The translations under genes and the position numbers were made by a program. Below are positions 39,929 to 48,893 of a stretch of DNA of 64,000 bases, piece by piece (positions within the stretch are counted from its first letter, which is position 1; the number at the start of each line of letters is the position of its first letter). The notes under the pieces were generated by a model. It was not told the origin of the DNA. It worked only from the letters and a program-made list of their open reading frames with translations, and made no database searches. Source of the stretch: Moritella sp. PE36 (GTDB taxonomy: Bacteria > Pseudomonadota > Gammaproteobacteria > Enterobacterales > Moritellaceae); NCBI RefSeq assembly GCF_000170855.1, contig NZ_ABCQ01000001.1:186001-250000 (forward strand), in the 5' to 3' direction.

Positions 39929-40516
39929 ATGCACGAACTTAAGCAATATATTCAAAATTACAAACAGATAAACATTGCCACCACTTGGTTACTGCTTGCA
40001 GCAGCATTGGTATTGCTATTACCAAGCACGGCTCTGTCGGTATCAGGCTTAGATCTATGGGTCACGGAATACCGTGGTTATATCTCTATTATTGTCATCT
40101 CAGCGGTTGCCTATTTTATCGCATTATTGCTTGTAAAAACCGGGCAAGCGGTACTTGAGAAGCAAACCGAAACCGGCACCATGAACAAGATCCATAAAAT
40201 GGTGAAGGTGATGAATACCTCTGAGCAAGCGGTGATCCGTGAATTTATTATTCAAAAGAAAGATATCATTTCACTGCCATTAGAAGCCGCAGCCGTGGCT
40301 AATTTAGTGGATAACTGTATTTTGGTACCGGCATTAAACAGTCAAGAGATCATTGGCACCGGCAGCAAAATTAAACTTTGCATTAATATTAAAGCGCGTC
40401 CGTTACTTGATCATAAAGCATTAGGCTTTCCAGCAGGTAAAATGACCGAACAGCAAGCGCTGGCATTAAAATCAGCACGCCCTGCATTTGCCAAAGAGTT
40501 TTACATTCGTCACTAA
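39929..40516 (+). CDS. SieB-like (superinfection exclusion B family) membrane protein
   Basis: A 195-residue protein with two membrane helices near the N-terminus (WLLLAAALVLLLPSTALSV and YISIIVISAVAYFIALLLV), followed by a cytoplasmic domain with TSEQAVIREFIIQKKDIISLPLE and AVANLVDNCILVP. This arrangement matches the SieB family, first known from lambdoid prophages, where it aborts superinfecting phages. There are no phage genes nearby and close homologues occur as single chromosomal genes, so a defence role is not shown. AGAGG lies 8 bases before the chosen ATG. Confidence 0.72.
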   Translation: MHELKQYIQNYKQINIATTWLLLAAALVLLLPSTALSVSGLDLWVTEYRGYISIIVISAVAYFIALLLVKTGQAVLEKQTETGTMNKIHKMVKVMNTSEQAVIREFIIQKKDIISLPLEAAAVANLVDNCILVPALNSQEIIGTGSKIKLCINIKARPLLDHKALGFPAGKMTEQQALALKSARPAFAKEFYIRH

Positions 40517-40562
40517 GCCGCCGCAGATATCGGCGCTCGCTAACCGATAGACACCAATACAA

Positions 40563-40588
40563 CAAAGTACATAATTTAATGTACTTTG
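40563..40588. repeat. Ten-bp inverted repeat after the SieB-like gene
   Basis: CAAAGTACAT and ATGTACTTTG are separated by 6 bases. There is no T run, so it is either a weak terminator or an operator before ribA. Confidence 0.55.
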
Positions 40589-40733
40589 CTGTGTTCATGA
40601 CAACGAATGATAATTATCCCGTCTTTTTACAATTGTCTATTCAGATTGCCGCCATAAACGCGTAAACTAGCCCAAAGTAATTTTATTTGACGTTCATCAC
40701 TAATCATAAGCGATGAATAGTAAGAGGTAATCC

Positions 40734-41342
40734 GTGTCTATTAAATTTATCGCATCTTCAAAACTACCAACACCTTTTGGTACTTTCACTATGCACGGCT
40801 TCGAAGACTCAGAAACAGGCAAAGAACATGTGGCGCTAACGTATGGTGAGTTAGCGACAGACAAAGTCATATTAGGTCGTATACATTCAGAATGTTTAAC
40901 CGGTGATGCCTTGTTTAGTTTACGTTGTGATTGTGGCTTTCAACTTGAAACCGCAATGAAAAATATCACCGAAGCAGGTTCTGGCTTTATTCTGTATTTA
41001 CGTCAAGAAGGTCGTGGTATTGGTCTGTTAAATAAGATCCGTGCATATAATTTACAAGACTCTGGTGCCAATACGGTTGAAGCGAACGAAAAATTAGGCT
41101 TTGCTGCAGACTTACGTAATTATGCCATGTGCAAACCTATGTTAGACCACCTCGGTATTAGCAAAGTGAGGCTCATGACCAATAACCCGAAAAAATTAGC
41201 GGCGATGGAAGAATGCGGCGTTAATGTGGTGGCACGTCAGCCATTACAAGTGGGTAAGAATATGCACAATGAACATTATTTGAGAACCAAAGCTGACAAG
41301 CTTGGGCATATGATGACTGAAGAGCATTTCAAAGAAGATTAA
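40734..41342 (+). CDS. ribA: GTP cyclohydrolase II
   Basis: A 202-residue enzyme of riboflavin synthesis that opens the imidazole ring of GTP. The zinc ligands are in [19 protein letters not shown], the substrate site in [20 protein letters not shown], and the [14 protein letters not shown] motif is near the end. E. coli RibA has 196 residues. Start is GTG at 40734 with TAAGAGGT 5-12 bases upstream. A stand-alone RibA without the RibB domain; no FMN riboswitch was seen upstream. Confidence 0.96.
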   Translation: MSIKFIASSKLPTPFGTFTMHGFEDSETGKEHVALTYGELATDKVILGRIHSECLTGDALFSLRCDCGFQLETAMKNITEAGSGFILYLRQEGRGIGLLNKIRAYNLQDSGANTVEANEKLGFAADLRNYAMCKPMLDHLGISKVRLMTNNPKKLAAMEECGVNVVARQPLQVGKNMHNEHYLRTKADKLGHMMTEEHFKED

Positions 41343-41362
41343 CACGACTCACATCAATAAAT

Positions 41363-41391
41363 AATAACAGCAGACACGCGCTGCTGTTATT
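41363..41391 (+). terminator. Stem-loop after ribA
   Basis: AATAACAGCAG and CTGCTGTTATT pair perfectly around a 7-base loop, followed by ACCTTTC. The T run is poor, so termination is likely but weak. Confidence 0.6.
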
Positions 41392-41459
41392 ACCTTTCAT
41401 ACTGTTATTTCAAAATAATCGTTATTTTCTGTTATGCCAAAAAATCGTTATTTACTACG

Positions 41460-41924
41460 TTATAGTTCGCTAATACGCTCTGCTAAATAACCTTCGTAAT
41501 CAGGCACTGCATATTCGTATTTACTACTGGTATGAATAGAATCAATAATGAAATCAGCCGTGGCTGGATTGGTTGCCACCGGAATATTCCACACTGCTGC
41601 TAAACGTAATAACGCTTTTACATCCGGATCGTGTGGCACTGCATTCATAGGGTCCCAGAAGAAGATCATCATATCAATCTCGCCTTCTGCAATCATAGCG
41701 CCAAGCTGTTGATCGCCCCCCATAGGTCCGCTCAACAATGCTTTAACAGGTAATTCAACGTGTTTAGTCAATAATGTGGCTGTGGTGCCAGTACCGAATA
41801 AATGGTGTTTTTGGAGAATATCAGCACGTGCTTTTGACCAAGCAATCAGATCTGACTTCATGTGATCATGGGCTACAAGCGCAATACGTTTGTTCGTTGC
41901 CATGCAACGGGTAGTTTTTTGCAT
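41460..41924 (-). CDS. mgsA: Methylglyoxal synthase
   Basis: A 154-residue enzyme (E. coli 152) that converts dihydroxyacetone phosphate to methylglyoxal and phosphate. Catalytic segments are visible: [50 protein letters not shown] and [18 protein letters not shown]. The first methionine gives an N-terminus ([20 protein letters not shown]) like that of E. coli. It is a single gene. Confidence 0.96.
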   Translation of the reverse strand: MQKTTRCMATNKRIALVAHDHMKSDLIAWSKARADILQKHHLFGTGTTATLLTKHVELPVKALLSGPMGGDQQLGAMIAEGEIDMMIFFWDPMNAVPHDPDVKALLRLAAVWNIPVATNPATADFIIDSIHTSSKYEYAVPDYEGYLAERISEL

Positions 41925-42039
41925 CAGAGACCTACTTTTAATTTACAAATAATAACTTAAGACACAAGTTTATAAATGATAACTCAAGACAATGAGGCTG
42001 ATGATACTACTAAATAAAGGAACTTACACTGATAGGAGT

Positions 42040-42075
42040 CCCATATCAGGTACTCAAATGCGTACCTGATATGGG
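42040..42075. repeat. Strong 14-bp inverted repeat downstream of the PutA C-terminal gene
   Basis: CCCATATCAGGTAC and GTACCTGATATGGG are exact complements around an 8-base loop. No T run follows on either strand. It may protect the 3' end of the put mRNA or end transcription in a factor-dependent way. Confidence 0.75.
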
Positions 42076-42120
42076 GTATTCATATTACACGATCAATTTT
42101 ACAGTGAATCGCGCTAGCAA

Positions 42121-42858
42121 TTAATGGTCACCGCCACCGAGCTCTAACAAGATTGCATTACCACCCACAGCCGTAATATTAATAGTACGGGTACGCTCGG
42201 TAATAAAACGTAGGATAAAGTGGTCATCGGTGACATAAGCCAGGGCACTGCCACTCACTTCAGCAACCAGTTGTGCCAATAAACCATCTCGTGTAGACAA
42301 GGTACGGTTAAGTGTTTGCGCGGTTTTTGCATCACCGGTAAACGCCACACCCGCTACTTGCGGTGATTCAATCAGTGCCGTTAACTCTGTTTCCTCAGCG
42401 CCCTGTACCACAAGCTCCGGGATACCTGCAGCATGCAGTGTATTAAGTAACACAAACTGTAATGCCTGCTGTGCTTGCGGCAATGCTAATACCAAGGTAT
42501 TACCGGCTAACAACGCCGCACTGATATGGCCAACAATGGCATTAATCGTGCTGCTTTGATCAGCATCTGTTGCGGCGACAATAAATAAACCACGTCCGGC
42601 ACTGTAAAGCTCGTTCACTTCACCTGTCGGCCCTGGCATTAATTTTTCATCGCCCAATAACGTAATGGCTTGGTGTTTTTGGTATTTCGCCATTTCACCA
42701 GCCAGTTTACCTAATGCTGCTTCTTGGCTAATAATCTCAACCCATTTAGCAATCAGTTCGGCACGGGCAATTACACCCAGATCATTCCAACTCTGCCACG
42801 CACAAAGGCCAGTTTCAATCAGCTGCTGCGTCTGGACTACTTTATTTTCTACAACCAT
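42121..42858 (-). CDS. Separate PutA C-terminal ALDH-like domain protein
   Basis: A 245-residue protein resembling the C-terminal ALDH-superfamily domain of long (type C) PutA enzymes: ALDH-like phrases (NAIVGHISAALLAGNTLVLALPQ, VAGVAFTGDAKTAQTLNRTL) but no catalytic cysteine motif, and a C-terminal NITAVGGNAILLELGG flap segment. It follows putA with 31 bases between the stop and this start, its own ATG and an AAGGAGT-like site, so it is a gene and not a frameshift fragment. Its likely role is to complete the PutA dimer and the substrate channel. Similar split genes are known next to putA in Vibrio. Confidence 0.82.
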   Translation of the reverse strand: MVVENKVVQTQQLIETGLCAWQSWNDLGVIARAELIAKWVEIISQEAALGKLAGEMAKYQKHQAITLLGDEKLMPGPTGEVNELYSAGRGLFIVAATDADQSSTINAIVGHISAALLAGNTLVLALPQAQQALQFVLLNTLHAAGIPELVVQGAEETELTALIESPQVAGVAFTGDAKTAQTLNRTLSTRDGLLAQLVAEVSGSALAYVTDDHFILRFITERTRTINITAVGGNAILLELGGGDH

Positions 42859-42889
42859 GGTTTAACTCCTTAATTTACAATGACGCAGC

Positions 42890-45800
42890 TTAAGCGCTAA
42901 CAACTTGCTTAGTGAAACGATAAAGATAATGTGGACCACCCGCTTTTGGACCCGTACCAGATAAACCTTGGCCACCGAAAGGTTGCACACCAACAACAGC
43001 GCCAACTTGGTCACGGTTAATGTAGCAGTTACCCACTCTTATTTGACGTTCGATATCGGTATAGGTACGTTCATTACGACTGTGGATCCCCATGGTCAAA
43101 CCAAAACCAGTGGCATTAATCTCGGCAATCACCTTATTTAAATCAGCGGCTTTATAACGCACGATATGTAAAATAGGACCAAACTGTTCATCTTCAAGCT
43201 GGCTAATACTGTCAATTTCAAAGGCAATAGGCGCAATAAAGTCACCAAAATTACATTCGTCACTCAAGCTAACTTCACCAACCAACTTACTTGTCTCACG
43301 CATTTTATCGATGTGCGCTTGCAGCTTTTTCTTCGCCAGTAAATCAATCACAGGGCCGACATCGGTATGATGCAGCTGTGGAGAACCAACGTGTAATTCT
43401 TGCATTGCACCTTGGATCAAAGTGGTAATTCGGTCGGCAACATCTTCTTGTAAAAACAGTACGCGCAGTGCGCTGCAACGTTGACCCGCAGACGCAAACG
43501 CAGAACGCATGACATCACGTACAACTTGCTCAGGTAGCGCAGTACTGTCAACGATCATGGTATTTTGACCACCGGTTTCAGCGATCAGCGTCGCGACGTT
43601 CGTATCTCGTTTCGCTAATGCACGGTTAATGACTTGTGCCGTTGCTGTTGAACCCGTGAATACCACACCCGCAATACGCTCGTCAGCGGTCAGTAGTGAA
43701 CCAACCGCAGCACCGCCACCAGGCAGGAGATGTACCGCTTCTTTAGGCACGCCTGCTTCTAACAGTAATTCCATGGTACGCGCCGCAATCAAACTGGTTT
43801 GCTCTGCAGGTTTCGCGATAACGGTATTACCGCTGACTAATGCCGCTGCAACTTGACCAAGGAAGATCGCTAACGGGAAGTTCCAAGGACTGATACAAAC
43901 AAACACACCTTGTCCCTGACGCGTTACTTGCTGAGCGATACCATCAAAACGTACTTGGTTTTTTGCTACCGAGAAGTTTTCAGTGGCTTGCATCGCGTAG
44001 TAACGACAGAAATCAACCGCTTCACGCACTTCATCTAGACTGTCGTGAATCGTTTTACCGGCTTCTTTATGGCATAACGCCACTAATTCAGCTAAGTTCG
44101 CTTCCAGTAAATCGGCAACCTTATTTAAACATGCCGCACGCTCTGCCACTGGTACTGCAGACCATGTTGGGAAGTAATCCGCCGCGGTATCTAACGCTGT
44201 TGTTACTTCTGCAGGTGTTGACCACAATACTTGACCCACGTGAATACGACGATCGTAAGGGGCACTGACTGGTTTAGCGTTGGCTAATTCAGTGGTGATC
44301 ACTTGCCCATTTACCACCGGCGCAGCTTGCCAGGTTTTTTGCATCTGTAAGCTTAGCTCGGTATTAAACGGCGTGATCTCACTGATGATATCAACATTGA
44401 TGTTGCATGAGTTTTTACGCCCGGCAAAGATCTTAGTCGGTAATGGAATTAAACTGTTATGTAATGTCGGACGACTATCTAGGGTATCAACCGGATGTTC
44501 TGTTAATTCCGTAATCGGACAATCGGCATCAACCAAACGATGTACAAACGAGCTGTTGGCACCATTTTCTAATAAACGGCGAACCAAGTATGGCAGCAAG
44601 TCTTTATGGCTACCCACTGGCGCGTAAATACGGACATTTATCCCATAGATCGCTAATGCGTGGTTATACAGCGCATCACCCATGCCGTGTAAACGTTGGA
44701 ATTCAAATTCTTTATGCTCTGCCATGGTCGCAATTGCTGATACGGTGTGCGCATTGTGACTGGCAAACTGTGGATAGATACAACCGCGGATTTGTTCACT
44801 TAACAAGAAGCGCGCACACGCAAGATAGGCAACATCAGTTGCTTCTTTGCGGGTATAAACCGGGTAAGCATCATAACCATTTTGCTGTGATAGTTTAAGT
44901 TCAGTATCCCAATAAGCACCTTTCACTAAGCGCAGCGGAATCACATCACCCTGCTCTTTTGCTAATGCCGCAAGCCAAACTAGTGTCGGCAAGGCACGCT
45001 TAGAATAAGCTTGTACCACGATACCGAATTGACCCCAACCTTGCAGTTTCGGATGACGGTAGAGTTTTTCAAATAATGCGAGAGATAACTCTAAACGATC
45101 TGCTTCTTCCGCATCGATAGTAATGCCAACATCTAAATCACGTGCACGTAATAGTAGTTCTAATACCGTGTCGTGCAGTTCTGTCATCACGCGCGCTTCG
45201 TTAGCCACTTCATAACGCGGGTGCAATGCAGATAACTTAATTGAAACCGTTGGCGAAGGCGTTTTGTCGTTGCCGTAAGTATTCTTACCCACCGATTCGA
45301 CGGCTTTGATGTAATCATTAAAATATTTTTTCGCATCGGCGGTGGTTAATGCCGATTCACCCAACATATCAAACGAATAGGTAAAACCTTTATCGCGAAA
45401 TGAACGGCTATTTTTTTGCGCTTCAACAATGTTACGACCCAATACAAATTGGTGTCCCATGATCTTCATGGCTTGGTTCATTGCTTGACGAATGATCGGT
45501 TCAGACACTTTATTCACTAAACGGCTAATGGTGCTGCTCACCGATTTAGTGTCTTTGCGATCCATGCTGACCACTTTACCGGTCAGTAATAATCCCCAAG
45601 TGGATGCATTCACAAATGTTGAATCAGAATTCTTTAGGTGTGATTTCCAATCTGCGACGCTTAATTTGTCACGAATTAAAGCATCTGCAGTGGCCGCATC
45701 CGGAATACGCATCAATGCTTCAGCAAGACACATCAACAAGATACCTTCTTTGGTATCTAGGCTATATTCCAATAACAAGGCATCAATCATTTGGATGGCT

Positions 45801-46006
45801 TGTTTATCAGCGCGCACGCGTTCAATTAACACAGTGGCATTGGTGGTGATCTGAGATTTTTCTTCTGCAGATGGGCGTGCCATTGGTAGCAATTCTGCTA
45901 ACCATTTTGACTCATCAACCATATACAAAGGAGATATTAACTGCCAAAGTTCATCCAGTGGACGATCTATAAACGACGGAGAAAGTGCATCTAACGCTTT
46001 AAACAT
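42890..46006 (-). CDS. putA: Bifunctional proline dehydrogenase/P5C dehydrogenase PutA
   Basis: A 1038-residue enzyme that oxidises proline to glutamate in two steps. The proline dehydrogenase barrel spans about residues 150-460 (SIKLSALHPRYE, RLVKGAYWDTELK, LHGMGDALYNH), and the aldehyde dehydrogenase about 560-1030, with GVFVCISPWNFPLAIF, the glutamate in LIAETGGQNTMIVDS and the nucleophile in SAGQRCSALRVLFLQ. It lacks the N-terminal ribbon-helix-helix domain that makes E. coli PutA (1320 residues) an autoregulator, and the C-terminal domain is coded by the next gene. Regulation must therefore come from elsewhere. Confidence 0.95.
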   Translation of the reverse strand: MFKALDALSPSFIDRPLDELWQLISPLYMVDESKWLAELLPMARPSAEEKSQITTNATVLIERVRADKQAIQMIDALLLEYSLDTKEGILLMCLAEALMRIPDAATADALIRDKLSVADWKSHLKNSDSTFVNASTWGLLLTGKVVSMDRKDTKSVSSTISRLVNKVSEPIIRQAMNQAMKIMGHQFVLGRNIVEAQKNSRSFRDKGFTYSFDMLGESALTTADAKKYFNDYIKAVESVGKNTYGNDKTPSPTVSIKLSALHPRYEVANEARVMTELHDTVLELLLRARDLDVGITIDAEEADRLELSLALFEKLYRHPKLQGWGQFGIVVQAYSKRALPTLVWLAALAKEQGDVIPLRLVKGAYWDTELKLSQQNGYDAYPVYTRKEATDVAYLACARFLLSEQIRGCIYPQFASHNAHTVSAIATMAEHKEFEFQRLHGMGDALYNHALAIYGINVRIYAPVGSHKDLLPYLVRRLLENGANSSFVHRLVDADCPITELTEHPVDTLDSRPTLHNSLIPLPTKIFAGRKNSCNINVDIISEITPFNTELSLQMQKTWQAAPVVNGQVITTELANAKPVSAPYDRRIHVGQVLWSTPAEVTTALDTAADYFPTWSAVPVAERAACLNKVADLLEANLAELVALCHKEAGKTIHDSLDEVREAVDFCRYYAMQATENFSVAKNQVRFDGIAQQVTRQGQGVFVCISPWNFPLAIFLGQVAAALVSGNTVIAKPAEQTSLIAARTMELLLEAGVPKEAVHLLPGGGAAVGSLLTADERIAGVVFTGSTATAQVINRALAKRDTNVATLIAETGGQNTMIVDSTALPEQVVRDVMRSAFASAGQRCSALRVLFLQEDVADRITTLIQGAMQELHVGSPQLHHTDVGPVIDLLAKKKLQAHIDKMRETSKLVGEVSLSDECNFGDFIAPIAFEIDSISQLEDEQFGPILHIVRYKAADLNKVIAEINATGFGLTMGIHSRNERTYTDIERQIRVGNCYINRDQVGAVVGVQPFGGQGLSGTGPKAGGPHYLYRFTKQVVSA

Positions 46007-46191
46007 ACCAGGGTCCTCTTAACTTACGAAATTTAATGCTGCGAGAGTGTTACATTAAAGATACGAAAATAATATGAGTTAGTTAGCAGAAATAGAAAGA
46101 AAATGCGCTTTATATAAAATAATTAGTACTTCACTTCAGTTTATGCGGCAATTTAAGACCAAATGCCGCATAAAAATCAGAAAACTAGTCT

Positions 46192-46644
46192 TTATGGTAA
46201 GCGTTGTAAGGATAGAAGGTGGCGGCTAACAAGACAAGCTGTGACCAGCAATAGTATTTTTATAGTCCAGATAGGCGCAAAATAGATGGCTAATAACATC
46301 GCCAACCACATACTAGAAAGTGAACTCCAGAGTTGTTTTTTACTGATGCCTTTACGTAATAGGTAATTGGTTAAGTATGGTCCGAGATAGCGATGATTAA
46401 ACAGCCACAACTGTAATTTTCGTGAAGAACGACTAAAACACGCCGCCGCCAACAATAAAAATGGCACCGTCGGTAATAAAGGTAAAAAAATACCCAGCAC
46501 ACCAAGCGTAACAGCAAGACAGCCAGCACACAGCAATAATGCCCGCCATGGCTGCGACACTAAAAAGTTTTCAGCAATGATAGGTTCACTAGCCATACCG
46601 TCAAACTCAGTTGTACTTGGTTTGGTCGAAGATTTATTCATCAT
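46192..46644 (-). CDS. YbaN/DUF454 family membrane protein
   Basis: A 150-residue inner-membrane protein. After a polar N-terminus of about 30 residues come hydrophobic segments with the family motif GCLAVTLGVLGIFLPLLPTVPFLLLAAACFSRSS (shown in part: GVLGIFLPLLPTVPF) and LWLFNHRYLGPYL. Function unknown. The 46007-46191 gap to putA has an inverted repeat (ATGCGGCA/TGCCGCAT, 46143-46170) and the putA promoter region. Confidence 0.85.
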   Translation of the reverse strand: MMNKSSTKPSTTEFDGMASEPIIAENFLVSQPWRALLLCAGCLAVTLGVLGIFLPLLPTVPFLLLAAACFSRSSRKLQLWLFNHRYLGPYLTNYLLRKGISKKQLWSSLSSMWLAMLLAIYFAPIWTIKILLLVTACLVSRHLLSLQRLP

Positions 46645-46829
46645 CGTTTTGTCACCTCTTTATTAGCAATAAACAGCTGTATTGTTATGCACCATACCTC
46701 ATCATAAAGCAGCGCAGGCATTGAATACTAGTTTAGTTACTATTTTAATACTGGCGAGTCCCCACTAAATTGAGGAATATTAATATTAAGGAGGGATTTC
46801 ACCGCAGTTCGAGAACAAATGATGCAGTC

Positions 46830-46874
46830 AAAAAATCTGGGCCATCAGACTTAAATCAAAACCTGATAGCCCAG
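46830..46874 (-). terminator. Terminator of the TRAP transporter operon
   Basis: On the minus strand CTGGGCTATCAG pairs with CTGATGGCCCAG (one G-U) around a 14-base loop and is followed by ATTTTTT. Confidence 0.8.
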
Positions 46875-46890
46875 CAAACACAAATGTAAA

Positions 46891-48195
46891 TTACTCAATT
46901 CCCATCAATAATCGCGGTAAAAATAGTGCGAGGTCAGGAACAAAAGTCACCAGTATAACCATAGGTAAATGACCAAAGAACAATAGCTTAACTGTAGGTA
47001 CAATATATTTATTAAGTGGTAATTTCGCGACGCCTCCAGCCATATAGAGCATGGGGGCGCAAGGGGGAGAAACATTACCCAGTCCAAGGTTTACGCCAAC
47101 GATAGCAGCAAAATGAATAGGGTGAATACCAAGGGCCTCCACGACCGGCAAGAAAATAATCGCCGCTAATACACCACCAGAAATATCATCGACAATCATC
47201 CCAATAAGCAATAGTAATAAATTGATAATCAATAGAATAACGAGCTTGTTATCCGATATTGTTAACAAGGCTTCGGCAAGCTGTTTGGGAATTTGCTCAA
47301 GGATCATTGCTCGACTCATAATAAACAAGAAGAACAGCACCGCCATAATGGATCCTGTCATAGTAACAGCCCTCACAGTGGCACTGCCTAAGGTTTTAAA
47401 TGTCAGTCCCTTGTAGACCATCAAACTTACCGGTATCGCATAAATAACCGCAATTGCGGCTGCCTCAGTTGGCGTAGCAATGCCACTGTAAATAGCACCT
47501 AAAATAATGATTGGCATCAGCAATGCAAAGAATGCATTGTATCCCGACTTAGCTACACCGCGAACCGCTTGGGCAAAAGGGAGAGCAGGTTCGACTTTTA
47601 TAGAGGTATCATTACGTAAAAACCAGAAATTCAAGCCGCAGTATATTAGCGTTAGCATGATGCCAGGAATAATCGTCGATAAAAAAGCAGCGCCGACAGA
47701 CAGTCCTCCGGTAATCGAAAAAATAATCATCGGGATACTTGGCGGAATTAACAACGCAAGTACCGAAGAACAGGCAACCAAAGCCGTCGCATGTCCCTCT
47801 GGATAACCCTCTCTAACCATCCGCGGGATCATGATTTGTCCGATCGCGGCAATCGCCGCCGATGAACTGCCTGAGATCGCGCCAAAAAGCGCACAGGTCA
47901 ACACGGTTACAGCACCCAGACCACCCTTAAGGCGACCAACGATTGAATTAACAAAATCAAGTAAACGTTCTGAGATCCCGCCTTCAGCCATTAGGATCCC
48001 AGCTAAAATAAACAGTGGCAACGCTAACAGCGCAAAACCACTCGCGGTATTAAAGCCATGGGTGACTAAAAATGAAATATCATTACCGGTAGCATAGGTA
48101 AATAAAATAGCGCCAATACCAAATGAAAATGCTACCGGAATTTCAGCTAATAACAAAATAACTATGACTAGCATAGATAAAAAGAAGATAACCAT
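46891..48195 (-). CDS. dctM: TRAP transporter large permease (DctM)
   Basis: A 434-residue inner-membrane protein with about twelve hydrophobic segments, the ion-coupled transport subunit of a TRAP system. Family stretches include LFILAGILMAEGGISERLLDF, LIPPSIPMIIFSITGGLSVGAAF and NLGLGNVSPPCAPMLYMAGGV near the end. It follows the small permease with 4 bases between stop and start. The transported compound is discussed under the binding protein. Confidence 0.94.
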   Translation of the reverse strand: MVIFFLSMLVIVILLLAEIPVAFSFGIGAILFTYATGNDISFLVTHGFNTASGFALLALPLFILAGILMAEGGISERLLDFVNSIVGRLKGGLGAVTVLTCALFGAISGSSSAAIAAIGQIMIPRMVREGYPEGHATALVACSSVLALLIPPSIPMIIFSITGGLSVGAAFLSTIIPGIMLTLIYCGLNFWFLRNDTSIKVEPALPFAQAVRGVAKSGYNAFFALLMPIIILGAIYSGIATPTEAAAIAVIYAIPVSLMVYKGLTFKTLGSATVRAVTMTGSIMAVLFFLFIMSRAMILEQIPKQLAEALLTISDNKLVILLIINLLLLLIGMIVDDISGGVLAAIIFLPVVEALGIHPIHFAAIVGVNLGLGNVSPPCAPMLYMAGGVAKLPLNKYIVPTVKLLFFGHLPMVILVTFVPDLALFLPRLLMGIE

Positions 48196-48199
48196 AATG

Positions 48200-48808
48200 C
48201 TAGTCCTTACCGTTGATTAAAGATTGATGCATAGGAGCTTTCGGTTGGCGTTTAGCCGCTAACATAGCGCGGAAATCTGTCACTGCATGCAGTAAGAAAT
48301 AGCTCGCCATCATCAAAAAACCAAAGATCATGCTGCCACTCCAGAGTCCTTTAGGCCATTGTAAATACAGACTCATGCGTCCTTTTTCAATCATATATAA
48401 TCCGTATTTAGTCGCGTAATAACCAAAAATACAGGCGGCAAAGGCACAAATAACCGAGCCGATAAAGCGGATCATTTCAATTTTAAACGGGTCGCTAACA
48501 ACGAGGCTAACGATACCGCCGTGAATGTGTGACCGCTGCTTAGTGGCATAGCCCATACCGAGAAAGTATATCCATACCGCCATTAAAATTGCAGCTTCTT
48601 CTATTCCCGCAAAAGGAGAATCAAACGCATAACGCATGATGACTTGGGCGAACATTAATATGGCGAGTCCGAGACCGCTAAAGATCATCGCCACTTTGAG
48701 ACAGGAATCGAGCAAAAATTCAAACCGCTGCAGCACTGATTTTTTTACTTTACCTGGGGAGTCAACCTGCGGTGGTAGACTAGCGGATGCTAATTTGCTG
48801 GGATTCAT
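48200..48808 (-). CDS. dctQ: TRAP transporter small permease (DctQ)
   Basis: A 202-residue membrane protein with four hydrophobic segments. DctQ marks are VIMRYAFDSPFAGIEEAAILMAVWIYFLGMGYATKQRSHI in part (RYAFDSPFAGIEE, GMGYATKQRSHI). The N-terminal 35 residues are polar and somewhat longer than usual. It lies between the binding protein (85 bases before) and DctM (4 bases after). Confidence 0.93.
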   Translation of the reverse strand: MNPSKLASASLPPQVDSPGKVKKSVLQRFEFLLDSCLKVAMIFSGLGLAILMFAQVIMRYAFDSPFAGIEEAAILMAVWIYFLGMGYATKQRSHIHGGIVSLVVSDPFKIEMIRFIGSVICAFAACIFGYYATKYGLYMIEKGRMSLYLQWPKGLWSGSMIFGFLMMASYFLLHAVTDFRAMLAAKRQPKAPMHQSLINGKD

Positions 48809-48893
48809 AAAAATATCCTCTTACATCTGGAGGTTTTTGGGCCAGGTCATGTGATTACGGACCTGAACCCAGATTAGGCATAATAAGGAATTA

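Noticed and set aside
42850-42900. Frameshift as the cause of the putA split
   Set aside because: The first gene ends after the usual ALDH C-terminus and the second has its own start and ribosome site, so a natural split fits better.
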